64,000 bases of DNA from an uncultured Lachnospiraceae bacterium (lineage in GTDB: Bacteria; Bacillota; Clostridia; Lachnospirales; Lachnospiraceae): contig CAJTLX010000001.1 in assembly GCA_910577165.1 (NCBI GenBank), forward strand, positions 62,001 to 126,000. Direction: 5' to 3'. Positions 1-6,283 of the stretch are shown piece after piece; position 1 is the first letter of the stretch, and each line of letters opens with the position of its first letter. A program made the translations under genes and the position numbers. Below the pieces are notes generated by a model. It saw only the letters and a program-made list of their open reading frames with translations, was not told where the DNA came from and ran no database searches.

Positions 1-359
1 AGGATCTGCCGGCAAATGTTGTGGCATTTCATATTAACGGCGGTGTAAACGGCGAGACAGCGAACGCGCTCTATGTAATTTTCAATGCAAATAAGGACGC
101 GGCGGAACTTACACTTCCGGAGGGAAAATGGAATGTCTACATTAACGGGGAGAAAGCTGGAACTGAAGTGCTAAAGACCATTAAGAATGGCAAGGTAACT
201 GTGGAAGGGATCTCCGCAATGGTGCTTGCGCAGGACGGGAATTCTGCCGGGAACAGCAATGTATTTTTGATTGTAAGCATTATCGCAGTTATTGTAATGG
301 CAGCGGCAGCAGGGTTTGTAATTGTAAGTAAGGGAAAGAAAAATAGTAGTAAAAAATAA
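1..359 (+). CDS. Pullulanase-like alpha-glucan debranching enzyme, C-terminal end (partial)
   Basis: The reading frame is already open at the left edge (frame from base 3) and closes at 359, so only the last ~118 residues are present. What is visible matches the C-terminal beta-sandwich of type I pullulanases: a leucine-rich start, an N-A-N segment near residue 28 of the fragment, then VYINGEKAGTEVL and a G-K-V-T-V-E-G-I-S-A-M-V-L strand. It is followed by a single hydrophobic segment (roughly the last 15-35 residues) and a lysine-rich tail. That tail is the usual topology of a cell-surface protein held by a C-terminal transmembrane anchor, so the enzyme probably attacks starch or pullulan outside the cell. 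The catalytic GH13 domain lies outside the window, so activity is inferred from the C-terminal domain only. A strong stem-loop terminator follows. Confidence 0.72.
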   Translation, partial: DLPANVVAFHINGGVNGETANALYVIFNANKDAAELTLPEGKWNVYINGEKAGTEVLKTIKNGKVTVEGISAMVLAQDGNSAGNSNVFLIVSIIAVIVMAAAAGFVIVSKGKKNSSKK

Positions 360-379
360 AGGAAGAATATAGGTCTTAA

Positions 380-430
380 CAAAAAAAGCTGGAGCAGGGA
401 AAAATTTTTCTGCTCCAGCTTCTTTATTTT
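380..430 (+). terminator. Intrinsic terminator after the pullulanase gene
   Basis: An inverted repeat (AAGCTGGAGCAG / CTGCTCCAGCTT) encloses a short AT loop, is preceded by a run of seven A and followed by TCTTTATTTT. It would end the pullulanase transcript and, because of the A run, may also act on the opposite strand. Confidence 0.9.
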
Positions 431-478
431 AACATTCTTTGCAGGAAAAATTAGAGATAAAATGTTTCCGGAATTGTC

Positions 479-507
479 TTGATATTATCTCTTTTTGAGA
501 ATATAAT
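479..507 (+). promoter_or_regulatory. Sigma-A type promoter for the AlbA_2 regulator gene
   Basis: TTGATA (479-484), a 17-base spacer and a perfect TATAAT (502-507) lie 43 bases before the ATG at 550. The ribosome site GCGAGG lies at about 534-539. Confidence 0.8.
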
Positions 508-549
508 AAAAAGTACAAACCATAAAATTTAAAAGCGAGGTAACAAGCA

Positions 550-2061
550 ATGCCTGTTCCAACTAATATAAAGACCCTGCTCTCAGGAAATGTCGTAGAG
601 TGGGCTAGAATCGAGTTTAAAGAAACATGGAATGCTGAGGCTTCCCTAAAAACAATCTGCGCATTTGCAAATGATATTGACAACTGGGGTGGCGGCTATA
701 TTATAATTGGAATAAAAGAAAAAAATGGTCGTCCAGAATACCCTCTTCTTGGCATTCCCCCGGAAAAAATCGATGGATACCTAAAAGATATGCTAAATAA
801 ATGCAAACAAATTCAACCAGAATATCTTCCGATTGTTGAGGTGGTTGACTACGAAGAAAAAAAATTTATTGTAATCTGGGCACCCGGTGGATATTTGCGC
901 CCCTACTCTTCACCAAAATCCATGGCAAAAGACGAAAAAGGACGCGTCTACTATATCCGCAAAATGTCCAGCACCATTGTTCCTTCAGGAGAAGAAAAAC
1001 GCGATTTATATAATCTCGCCAACAATGTGCCATTTGATGACCGTATCAACCATGAAGCCGAACTGACCGATCTGAATATTACTCTGATTCAGTCCTATCT
1101 TAAGGAAATCGGCAGTTCTTTATATGAAGTTTCCGGGCATATGGATTTTACAGAACTATGCCGAAATATGAATATTGTCAATTCCCTGCCTGAATATATA
1201 AAACCCAAAAATGTTGGTTTAATGTTCTTCAGTTTAGCACCGGAACGTTTTTTCCCCTATGCCCAAATTGATGTTGTTCAGTTTCCGGAGGGTCTGGGGG
1301 GAAACCGGATTATCGAAAATACCTTTCGGGGACCTCTGCATCAGCAGCTTCGTGAAGCACTGCAATATATCCAAAACAGTGTGATTCAGGAACAGGTAAT
1401 TAAATTTCCTGACAAAGCAGAAGCCGATCGTTTTTTCAATTACCCATACGCAGCAATCGAAGAAAGTCTTTGCAATGCAGTTTATCATAAGGGTTATGAT
1501 GTCCGCGAGCCGATTGAAGTCCGTGTTCTCCCCGACCGAATTGAGATTGTCAGTCATCCGGGTGCTGACCGCTCCATCACAGAACAGGGACTTAAGACCT
1601 ACCATGTATTTAACAGACGCTACCGAAATCGGCGCATCGGCGAATTTTTAAAGGAAATGCATTTGACGGAGGGGCGTAATACAGGCTTCCAAAAAATACT
1701 AAATGCACTAAAACGGAACGGATCACCTAAACCAATTTTTGAAACCGATCCCGAACGACTCTCTTTTTCTAGCACACTACTGATTCATCCCTATTTTCTC
1801 CCTCAAAATGAGGGAGAAAATGAGGGAGAAAATGAGGGAGAAAATGAGGGAGAAAACAAAACCATTACCAAAAACGAGCAACTTATCCTAACAGCGATCG
1901 AAAAAGAACCTTCCATTTCAGTTGCAAAGATGGTAAAGGAACTTGGTCTTTCAAAGGCTTCTCTTGAACGGGCAATTAAATCCCTAAAAGAGAAGCGTAT
2001 GATTAAGCGTCAGGGTCCTGCCAAAGGGGGACAATGGGTTATATTGAAAAAATCTTTGTAA
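550..2061 (+). CDS. AlbA_2 (Schlafen-like) ATP-binding transcriptional regulator
   Basis: This 503-residue protein has the layout of the common AlbA_2/HATPase_c_4 family of putative regulators. Residues about 10-125 form the Schlafen AlbA_2 nucleic-acid-binding domain (E-F-K near residue 24, GGYIIIGIKE, AGGYLRPY-like strand). Residues about 280-410 form a GHKL-type ATP-binding region (EESLCNAVYHKGY, then EGRNTGFQKI). After a flexible linker made of the repeated residues GENE, residues about 435-500 form a winged helix (LILTAIEKEP...LGLSKASLERAIKSLKEKRMI). The family is widespread in gut Firmicutes and usually has no defined target; a role in transcription or in defence-like responses is possible. 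It is monocistronic, with its own promoter and RBS. Its 3' end overlaps the convergent cysteine-protease gene by 23 bases. Confidence 0.85.
   Translation: MPVPTNIKTLLSGNVVEWARIEFKETWNAEASLKTICAFANDIDNWGGGYIIIGIKEKNGRPEYPLLGIPPEKIDGYLKDMLNKCKQIQPEYLPIVEVVDYEEKKFIVIWAPGGYLRPYSSPKSMAKDEKGRVYYIRKMSSTIVPSGEEKRDLYNLANNVPFDDRINHEAELTDLNITLIQSYLKEIGSSLYEVSGHMDFTELCRNMNIVNSLPEYIKPKNVGLMFFSLAPERFFPYAQIDVVQFPEGLGGNRIIENTFRGPLHQQLREALQYIQNSVIQEQVIKFPDKAEADRFFNYPYAAIEESLCNAVYHKGYDVREPIEVRVLPDRIEIVSHPGADRSITEQGLKTYHVFNRRYRNRRIGEFLKEMHLTEGRNTGFQKILNALKRNGSPKPIFETDPERLSFSSTLLIHPYFLPQNEGENEGENEGENEGENKTITKNEQLILTAIEKEPSISVAKMVKELGLSKASLERAIKSLKEKRMIKRQGPAKGGQWVILKKSL
1807..1854 (+). repeat. Four tandem copies of a 12-base unit inside the regulator gene
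   Basis: The unit AATGAGGGAGAA is repeated four times exactly and encodes N-E-G-E. It links the ATP-binding region to the winged helix. Because the unit is a multiple of three, slippage would change linker length without breaking the frame. Confidence 0.95.
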
Positions 2062-2635
2062 TATAATACAGCCCTAACCTTCCCACATCAACATAGCGGA
2101 TAGCTTCTTTATCATATCCGTCCCGGACTTTATAAAAACGATACTCTTTTTGCGAATCATCCACATAAGTACACCAGCCATAAGCCACAACGGTATGATC
2201 ATGATATCCACTCCCCGCCTCTTTCCAAATATTAATTAATGCTGGACATTTTGCATTGATCTGGCGGCAGACAGTTCTCCACGGAAAAAGCAAATCGCTG
2301 TCAGAACGCAATGCAGTATTGTAAAGTGCAAGGCATTCCCTGGAAAAAGGCTTATATTTTAAAATATTAAGATAATAATTGTCTATGTTTCCATAACCTT
2401 TTGAAACTGCAATTTCCTTGCACTGCCTGAGGCGGACAGCAAAATCGAGTCCGTCCAATGGTTTTAAATGGTAGGTTATTACGGCAGCGACTGCACAGAC
2501 AGCGCAGGCGTTGTGATCATCAATTACATAGCCGTCAAAATCAAGGGGAGGACTGCAGGAACTTAATGTATATTTTTTATCCGGTTTCCTCCCCAGAAGA
2601 TATTCATATGGATTCTCTATCGACATATTGCTCAC
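2039..2635 (-). CDS. Papain-like (C39-type) cysteine peptidase-like protein
   Basis: A 198-residue protein without a signal peptide. It has the residue pattern of the C39-like papain fold: a cysteine in DDHNACAVCAVAAV (about residues 38-52), then the histidine in YHDHTVVAYGW (about residues 145-155), and a downstream aspartate in VRDGYD. This order (Cys, His, Asp) is that of peptidase_C39_2-type domains found in toxins, bacteriocin exporters and stand-alone proteins of unknown role. The second half around the histidine (GY-x-D-H-T-V-V-A-Y-G) is the most typical part. No maturation partner or exporter is adjacent. The gene is convergent with the AlbA_2 regulator and overlaps its end. The fold assignment is by motif only; the substrate is unknown. 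Confidence 0.6.
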   Translation of the reverse strand: MSNMSIENPYEYLLGRKPDKKYTLSSCSPPLDFDGYVIDDHNACAVCAVAAVITYHLKPLDGLDFAVRLRQCKEIAVSKGYGNIDNYYLNILKYKPFSRECLALYNTALRSDSDLLFPWRTVCRQINAKCPALINIWKEAGSGYHDHTVVAYGWCTYVDDSQKEYRFYKVRDGYDKEAIRYVDVGRLGLYYITKIFSI

Positions 2636-2760
2636 CCTTATATGTATACTTTCTCAATCAAACATATGGCTTGTCCAGCTCTTCTCTGCTATGGTTTATT
2701 CTGAAAAACAATATTTGACCCGAATATTTGGCAAGTTTATAAATTTTGCTTATATTTACC

Positions 2761-3332
2761 AAAACTCCTATTTTACTACAAACTCCACACTTAAATCCCA
2801 ATAGATATCTTCATTTTCTCGACAAACACTTTTTTTCAACAAGTATTTTCCGCGCTTGAATTCATAATGTTGTAAATTACATTCCATATCACAAGAAGAA
2901 TTTGGCTGAAGCAAATACGCCCATTGAGTAAAAGCCCAATTATCCTCTGATGGCTCATAAGGTACCCATGTATTTTTCGACCATTTATACAAATAAAATG
3001 CCTTTTCGTATATCACAACATCATCACTTTTATTTTGAATCGTAACTGTGGTTTTCTCTTCATTTCGGCGGATTTCTTTTTTCTGTGTTGTCATAAAAAA
3101 CTCAGGAACATTTCCATCTATCCAAGATAAACCATCATCCTCCGATGTAAAAATATCATCCGAACCCTGCTCCTGAACATGAATTGCCACAATATCACTT
3201 TCCTTTGAATTCTTTTTGGATAAAATTAAAACTACTACAAATATAGCAAGAACACAAAACAATAACGCGATTATATATTTCTTTCTAAGCATTGCTTTTC
3301 CCTGACTCTCTTTCATTTTTCTCTCCCCTCTG
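2761..3332. repeat. Direct duplication, unit 1 (other unit 3581-4152)
   Basis: The block 2761-3332 recurs at 3581-4152, offset by 820 bases in the same orientation, with five substitutions. It covers the complete Ig-like gene plus a few flanking bases. Sequence upstream of the genes is unrelated, so the duplication covers the coding region and RBS but not the promoter. Confidence 0.97.
2768..3316 (-). CDS. Membrane-anchored Ig-like domain protein, copy 1
   Basis: This 182-residue protein starts with a short basic N-terminus and one transmembrane or uncleaved signal segment (about residues 13-33), followed by an extracellular region. The exported part (about residues 80-180) resembles small bacterial Ig-like domains of Firmicute lipoproteins: N-K-S-D-D-V-V-I-Y-E-K-A-F-Y-L-Y-K-W, then L-Q-P-N-S-S-C, then R-G-K-Y-L-L-K-K-S-V near the end. 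There is no catalytic motif. It is almost identical to the gene at 3588-4136: five base differences over about 570 bp and only one amino-acid change (Ala9 against Ile). The start is fixed by GGGGAG just upstream, and a promoter (TTGCAG-17-TATAAA) lies at 3345-3373. Function unknown; adhesion or inhibition of the neighbouring protease are possibilities only. Confidence 0.75.
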   Translation of the reverse strand: MKESQGKAMLRKKYIIALLFCVLAIFVVVLILSKKNSKESDIVAIHVQEQGSDDIFTSEDDGLSWIDGNVPEFFMTTQKKEIRRNEEKTTVTIQNKSDDVVIYEKAFYLYKWSKNTWVPYEPSEDNWAFTQWAYLLQPNSSCDMECNLQHYEFKRGKYLLKKSVCRENEDIYWDLSVEFVVK

Positions 3333-3344
3333 TCAAATATCTTA

Positions 3345-3373
3345 TTTATACTATATTACAAAATTTTCTGCAA
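3345..3373 (-). promoter_or_regulatory. Promoter of Ig-like copy 1, member of the shared promoter family
   Basis: On the minus strand TTGCAG (3373-3368), 17 bases, then TATAAA (3350-3345), 29 bases before the ATG at 3316. It is preceded by ATTTTTC directly upstream of the -35 box, a block also found at the promoters at 5614-5642, 6004-6032 and 6078-6106. Confidence 0.75.
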
Positions 3374-3384
3374 GAAAAATAGAA

Positions 3385-3535
3385 ACTTTTCCTCTCCGCA
3401 GGATAGAAGCAAATATTTTTATTTTCCTGCCAAGGGGGAGAGGATCAGACAAACAGCCCCTATATCTATATTTACTTCTCTTTCCGCTCTTCCCGTAATT
3501 TATAAGTAGGAAACGGCTTGCTCCGAGCAAAAAAT
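3385..3535. repeat. Structured dispersed repeat, copy A (~150 bp)
   Basis: About 150 bases are shared with 5766-5924 at high identity, in the same orientation. The outer stem is TCCTCTCC (3390-3397) pairing with GGAGAGGA (3437-3444), enclosing a conserved loop region with CAGGA and TCCTGCCAAG. The conserved tail continues to about 3535. The stem bases differ from copy B but still pair. On the minus strand the stem is the 3' end and is followed by T-rich sequence, so it could end a transcript. It lies just 3' of Ig-like copy 2 and just 5' of the promoter of copy 1. No known RNA family was recognised. Confidence 0.75.
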
Positions 3536-3587
3536 ATTTTAGTATATTCATCAAATATTTATCAAGTAATTCTGTCTATCAAAACTC

Positions 3588-4136
3588 CTATTTTACTACA
3601 AACTCCACACTTAAATCCCAATAGATATCTTCATTTTCTCGACAAACACTTTTTTTCAACAAGTATTTTCCGCGCTTGAATTCATAATGTTGTAAATTAC
3701 ATTCCATATCACAAGAAGAATTTGGCTGAAGCAAATACGCCCATTGAGTAAAAGCCCAATTATCCTCTGATGGCTCATAAGGTACCCATGTATTTTTCGA
3801 CCATTTATACAAATAAAATGCCTTTTCGTATATCACAACATCATCACTTTTATTTTGAATCGTAACTGTGGTTTTCTCTTCATTTCGGCGGATTTCTTTT
3901 TTCTGTGTTGTCATAAAAAACTCAGGAACATTTCCATCTATCCAAGATAAACCATCATCCTCCGATGTAAAAATATCATCCGAACCCTGCTCCTGAACAT
4001 GAATTGCCACAATATCACTTTCCTTTGAATTCTTTTTGGATAAAATCAGAACTACTACAAATATAGCAAGAACACAAAACAATAACGCAATTATATATTT
4101 CTTTCTAAGCATTATTTTTCCCTGACTCTCTTTCAT
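3588..4136 (-). CDS. Membrane-anchored Ig-like domain protein, copy 2
   Basis: The 182-residue near-twin of the gene at 2768-3316, with the same transmembrane segment and exported Ig-like domain. The start at 4136 is chosen because GGGGAG sits five bases upstream and because it matches copy 1; an upstream in-frame start at 4163 would add nine residues and read through the ribosome site. Of four changed codons, three are silent and one is Ala9 to Ile, which suggests that both copies are under constraint or were recently homogenised. Unlike copy 1 it lacks a promoter of the TTGCAG type. It lies 78 bases downstream of the secreted protease and is probably cotranscribed with it through a weak stem-loop. 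Confidence 0.75.
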   Translation of the reverse strand: MKESQGKIMLRKKYIIALLFCVLAIFVVVLILSKKNSKESDIVAIHVQEQGSDDIFTSEDDGLSWIDGNVPEFFMTTQKKEIRRNEEKTTVTIQNKSDDVVIYEKAFYLYKWSKNTWVPYEPSEDNWAFTQWAYLLQPNSSCDMECNLQHYEFKRGKYLLKKSVCRENEDIYWDLSVEFVVK

Positions 4137-4165
4137 TTTTCTCTCCCCTCTGCCAAACATCATAA

Positions 4166-4198
4166 GTAGGCTAGAATGCCAAGTACATTCCAGTCTAC
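4166..4198 (-). other. Stem-loop between the protease and Ig-like copy 2
   Basis: Arms GTAGGCTAGAATG (4166-4178) and CATTCCAGTCTAC (4186-4198) pair at nearly all positions around a 7-base loop. There is no U-run afterwards, so it is more likely an mRNA processing or stability element, or a weak attenuator, than a full terminator. Confidence 0.5.
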
Positions 4199-4214
4199 AA
4201 TAACATTATAATCT

Positions 4215-5471
4215 CTAATTTGTATCAGGGGTAAAATGTGCTTTAAAACATTTATATGGAGTAAAATAAATTATACTATTATCTTTGGGGTTTACCCCAT
4301 GATGAACGCCTATAAAATTATAACCCCCCATACCATTATGAATATAATATGGTCCGCCACTATCACCTCCTAATGATGTTCCCGAAATTAACGATACTTG
4401 GGAGATTCCCGTAATTCTAATTTCATCAATAAAGGTTATATTATTTTCTGTAACAGTTCCTGTACAATATCCTCCCTTAAATCCATATTTCATAATAAAA
4501 GTGCCCGGTGCCACTTCGTCTTTCGTTCCTGTTATCTTACGAATAGGATCAAAGGATGGTCCACCTACTTTATTTGTCTGTGTAAAATTATCCGATGTTT
4601 TCTGAACAGCTGCCCAGTCGCCATAACAATTATTATAATACTTACTTATAAAGGTGATTCCATAGAGTTCTCCATCCATATACACCTTTGCACCCTCACC
4701 GGTTACTGTAGTGCCATGTCCACAGGCAACAAATCCCGGATAATCAAGTTGCCCTGAATGTATGGTTCCACAGATTCCAACGGAAGCAGAACCAGCTGTT
4801 ACCTCAAATTGTGAACCACCATACACATCGGTTTGTTTAATAACTTCACCGCCTTCAGCAATAACAAACAAATCTTCCGTTACCACATTCACATTACTAT
4901 TTGTCATTACACTTGCTTGCAGAGTGTTTAACTTACTCTCCAATTTTTGTTCTGCCATCCCCACTGGCTCTAATACTTCATAGACAATATTATTCCCTGC
5001 AACATGGACATAAAAGCAGCTGATGTCAATATCATCCTTAACTTGCTCGTACATCTCATCACGCAGTTCATACAATTCATTTAAGGAATATTCCATTTCA
5101 ACATATTGAACGCAGTCGAATTCACTCAAGACAACATCGTATTTTTCCACTGATTCAAGAGAGGTAAGCCCGACAATAAGATCATTGTCTTCAATCCATG
5201 CACCCGCATAATCATCAGGAAACACATCCTCACCGGACTCCGATACGCCAAACAGTGATCTTAATTCAGAATATGCCTCCGTTGCTTCTTCCTGCATCTT
5301 TATCTTTTGCTTCCACAGGGCAATGTCTTCTGGTTCCTCCTCGCTCTGGGCATCTCCGAAAACGTTTCCGGAAACATTCTCTTCTGCCGCTTCCACTTGC
5401 CAAGGTGCAGAAAGAAAAACACTCATCATACAGATAAGCACTAAAACAGATACAACTTTCTTGTGTTTCAT
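4215..5471 (-). CDS. Secreted trypsin-like (S1 family) serine protease with propeptide
   Basis: A 418-residue preproenzyme. Residues 1-29 form a signal peptide (MKHKKVV, hydrophobic core, cleavage after VEA). Residues about 30-205 form an acidic, helical pro-region like those of alpha-lytic protease and streptogrisin. The protease domain follows, with the catalytic triad in order: His252 in FVACGHGT, Asp285 in CYGDWAAVQ and Ser371 in GGDSGGPYY. The GDSGGP motif and spacing fit the S1 chymotrypsin fold. Two cysteines (near 236 and 250) could form the disulfide next to the histidine. It is exported and presumably self-activating; the substrate is unknown. Its promoter at 5614-5642 belongs to the promoter family shared with the small peptide and Ig-like copy 1. 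It is probably the first gene of a unit with Ig-like copy 2. Confidence 0.88.
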   Translation of the reverse strand: MKHKKVVSVLVLICMMSVFLSAPWQVEAAEENVSGNVFGDAQSEEEPEDIALWKQKIKMQEEATEAYSELRSLFGVSESGEDVFPDDYAGAWIEDNDLIVGLTSLESVEKYDVVLSEFDCVQYVEMEYSLNELYELRDEMYEQVKDDIDISCFYVHVAGNNIVYEVLEPVGMAEQKLESKLNTLQASVMTNSNVNVVTEDLFVIAEGGEVIKQTDVYGGSQFEVTAGSASVGICGTIHSGQLDYPGFVACGHGTTVTGEGAKVYMDGELYGITFISKYYNNCYGDWAAVQKTSDNFTQTNKVGGPSFDPIRKITGTKDEVAPGTFIMKYGFKGGYCTGTVTENNITFIDEIRITGISQVSLISGTSLGGDSGGPYYIHNGMGGYNFIGVHHGVNPKDNSIIYFTPYKCFKAHFTPDTN

Positions 5472-5613
5472 AGACAGCCCTCCTAAAATTTGTTTTCCGG
5501 TTTATCAACAATATGGAAAAATCTGTTTTTCTACCGTATTTATTGATATTCCCTCGTTGAAAATAGGTTTACAAGTTTCCTTTGAGAATTCCCATCCGCC
5601 TAAGCTTACCCAC

Positions 5614-5642
5614 ATGATAGCATATCGCAAAATTTCCTGCAA
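5614..5642 (-). promoter_or_regulatory. Promoter of the secreted protease, shared family
   Basis: On the minus strand TTGCAG (5642-5637), 17-base spacer, TATCAT (5619-5614), with ACCATTTTTC immediately upstream of the -35 box. The leader to the ATG at 5471 would be about 135 bases. Confidence 0.7.
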
Positions 5643-5687
5643 GAAAAATGGTCGCCCCAAAATTGCCAAAACCGCAAACCATTTTTC
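5639..5687. repeat. Inverted repeat at the protease promoter
   Basis: GCAAGAAAAATGGTCGC (5639-5655) pairs with GCAAACCATTTTTC (5674-5687) around a loop reading CCCAAAATTGCCAAAACC. The same arm and loop sequence, inverted, occurs at 6026-6084. The left arm contains the -35 box of the protease promoter. Confidence 0.8.
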
Positions 5688-5765
5688 GCGAATAGTTTCC
5701 AAAATTTTCCTTAACCCGCTTTACTATAATCTCTTTGCAATTTTACAGATTTACAATTTTTAACA

Positions 5766-5924
5766 AATAAAAACACTCCCTCCCTGCAGGATTGGAGCAA
5801 ATATTTTTGTTTTCCTGCCAAGGAGGGAGTGTATCAGACAAACAGCTCCTATATCTATATTTACTTGTCTTTCCGCTTTTCTTGTAATTTATAAGTAGGA
5901 AACTGTTTGAACTGAGCAAAAACA
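5766..5924. repeat. Structured dispersed repeat, copy B (~155 bp)
   Basis: The second copy of the element at 3385-3535. The outer stem is CACTCCCTCC (5774-5783) with GGAGGGAGTG (5822-5831), perfectly paired although both arms differ from copy A. The inner CAGGATTGGAGCAAATATTT and TCCTGCCAAG, and the tail TATATCTATATTTACTT, are conserved. On the minus strand the stem is followed by TTTTTATTT, as in an intrinsic terminator. The minus-strand promoter at 6004-6032 points into it, so it may be transcribed as a leader or small RNA. Confidence 0.78.
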
Positions 5925-6003
5925 TTATGGTATATCTATTAAACTATATATCAATTATTATTAGGCTGTCATTTTCAAACCTCATCTGCTTAAACTTGCA
6001 TCC

Positions 6004-6032
6004 ACTATATCACTTTTTAAAATTCTGCGCAA
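6004..6032 (-). promoter_or_regulatory. Minus-strand promoter in the left arm of the palindrome
   Basis: On the minus strand TTGCGC (6032-6027), 17-base spacer, TATAGT (6009-6004), preceded by ACCATTTTTC. It faces away from the small-peptide gene, towards repeat copy B. Confidence 0.55.
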
Positions 6033-6084
6033 GAAAAATGGTTTGCGGTTTTTGGCATTTTGGGGCAACCATTTTTCTTGCGCA
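6026..6084. repeat. Long palindrome holding two outward-facing promoters
   Basis: Left arm 6026-6046 and right arm 6065-6084 are complementary over about 20 bases with one extra T; the core is GCGCAAGAAAAATGG. The loop is GGTTTTTGGCATTTTGGG. Each arm contains a TTGCGC -35 box, giving two promoters that point outwards (6004-6032 minus, 6078-6106 plus). It is probably a shared operator, or a mobile palindrome that supplies promoters. Confidence 0.85.
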
Positions 6085-6106
6085 ATGTCGAAATTTATGC
6101 TATATT
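6078..6106 (+). promoter_or_regulatory. Promoter of the small secreted peptide gene
   Basis: TTGCGC (6078-6083), 17 bases, TATATT (6101-6106), 30 bases before the ATG at 6136. ACCATTTTTC lies directly upstream, as in the protease promoter. Confidence 0.75.
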
Positions 6107-6135
6107 GCGAGACAAGAATATCAGAAAGGAGAAAA

Positions 6136-6282
6136 ATGCCCATGAAATATCGGAAGAATCTATACAGCATTATTCTGATTTTAGTGATGTTGGTTTCGAC
6201 TTTCCGCCAGGACAACGGATGCAGTACATTATCCGAAGAAGATCCTCCGCCAAACAAAAGTGAAGTTATCATTGAAGAATGA
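6136..6282 (+). CDS. Small secreted peptide (candidate signalling propeptide), 48 aa
   Basis: The start at 6136 follows AAAGGAG (6125-6131) at good spacing and a promoter at 6078-6106, so this short gene is well supported. The product has a basic N-terminus (KYRK), a hydrophobic stretch of about 14 residues (LYSIILILVMLVST) and a polar acidic tail with a single Cys and a Pro-Pro-Pro run, ending EVIIEE. This is the shape of an exported pro-peptide or a tiny membrane protein. Its stop codon is one base from the stop of the convergent HTH-TPR regulator. That pairing is typical of RRNPP-type peptide/receptor pairs, although in known systems the order is usually tandem or divergent. Reading it as a signal is inference. 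A comparable gene pair occurs at 43859-45869. Confidence 0.6.
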   Translation: MPMKYRKNLYSIILILVMLVSTFRQDNGCSTLSEEDPPPNKSEVIIEE

Positions 6283-6283
6283 A

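Noticed and set aside
1807..1854. 12-base repeats as a phase-variation switch
   Set aside because: The unit is a multiple of three, so changes in copy number keep the frame; only linker length would vary.
5323..5763. 146-codon open frame on the plus strand over the protease start
   Set aside because: Lies across the protease signal-peptide region and its promoter; no ribosome site and no protein-like composition.
5743..5925. Minus-strand 60-codon frame within repeat copy B
   Set aside because: The matching region of copy A does not keep the same frame length or residues, while the RNA-like stem is kept; a structured element explains it better.
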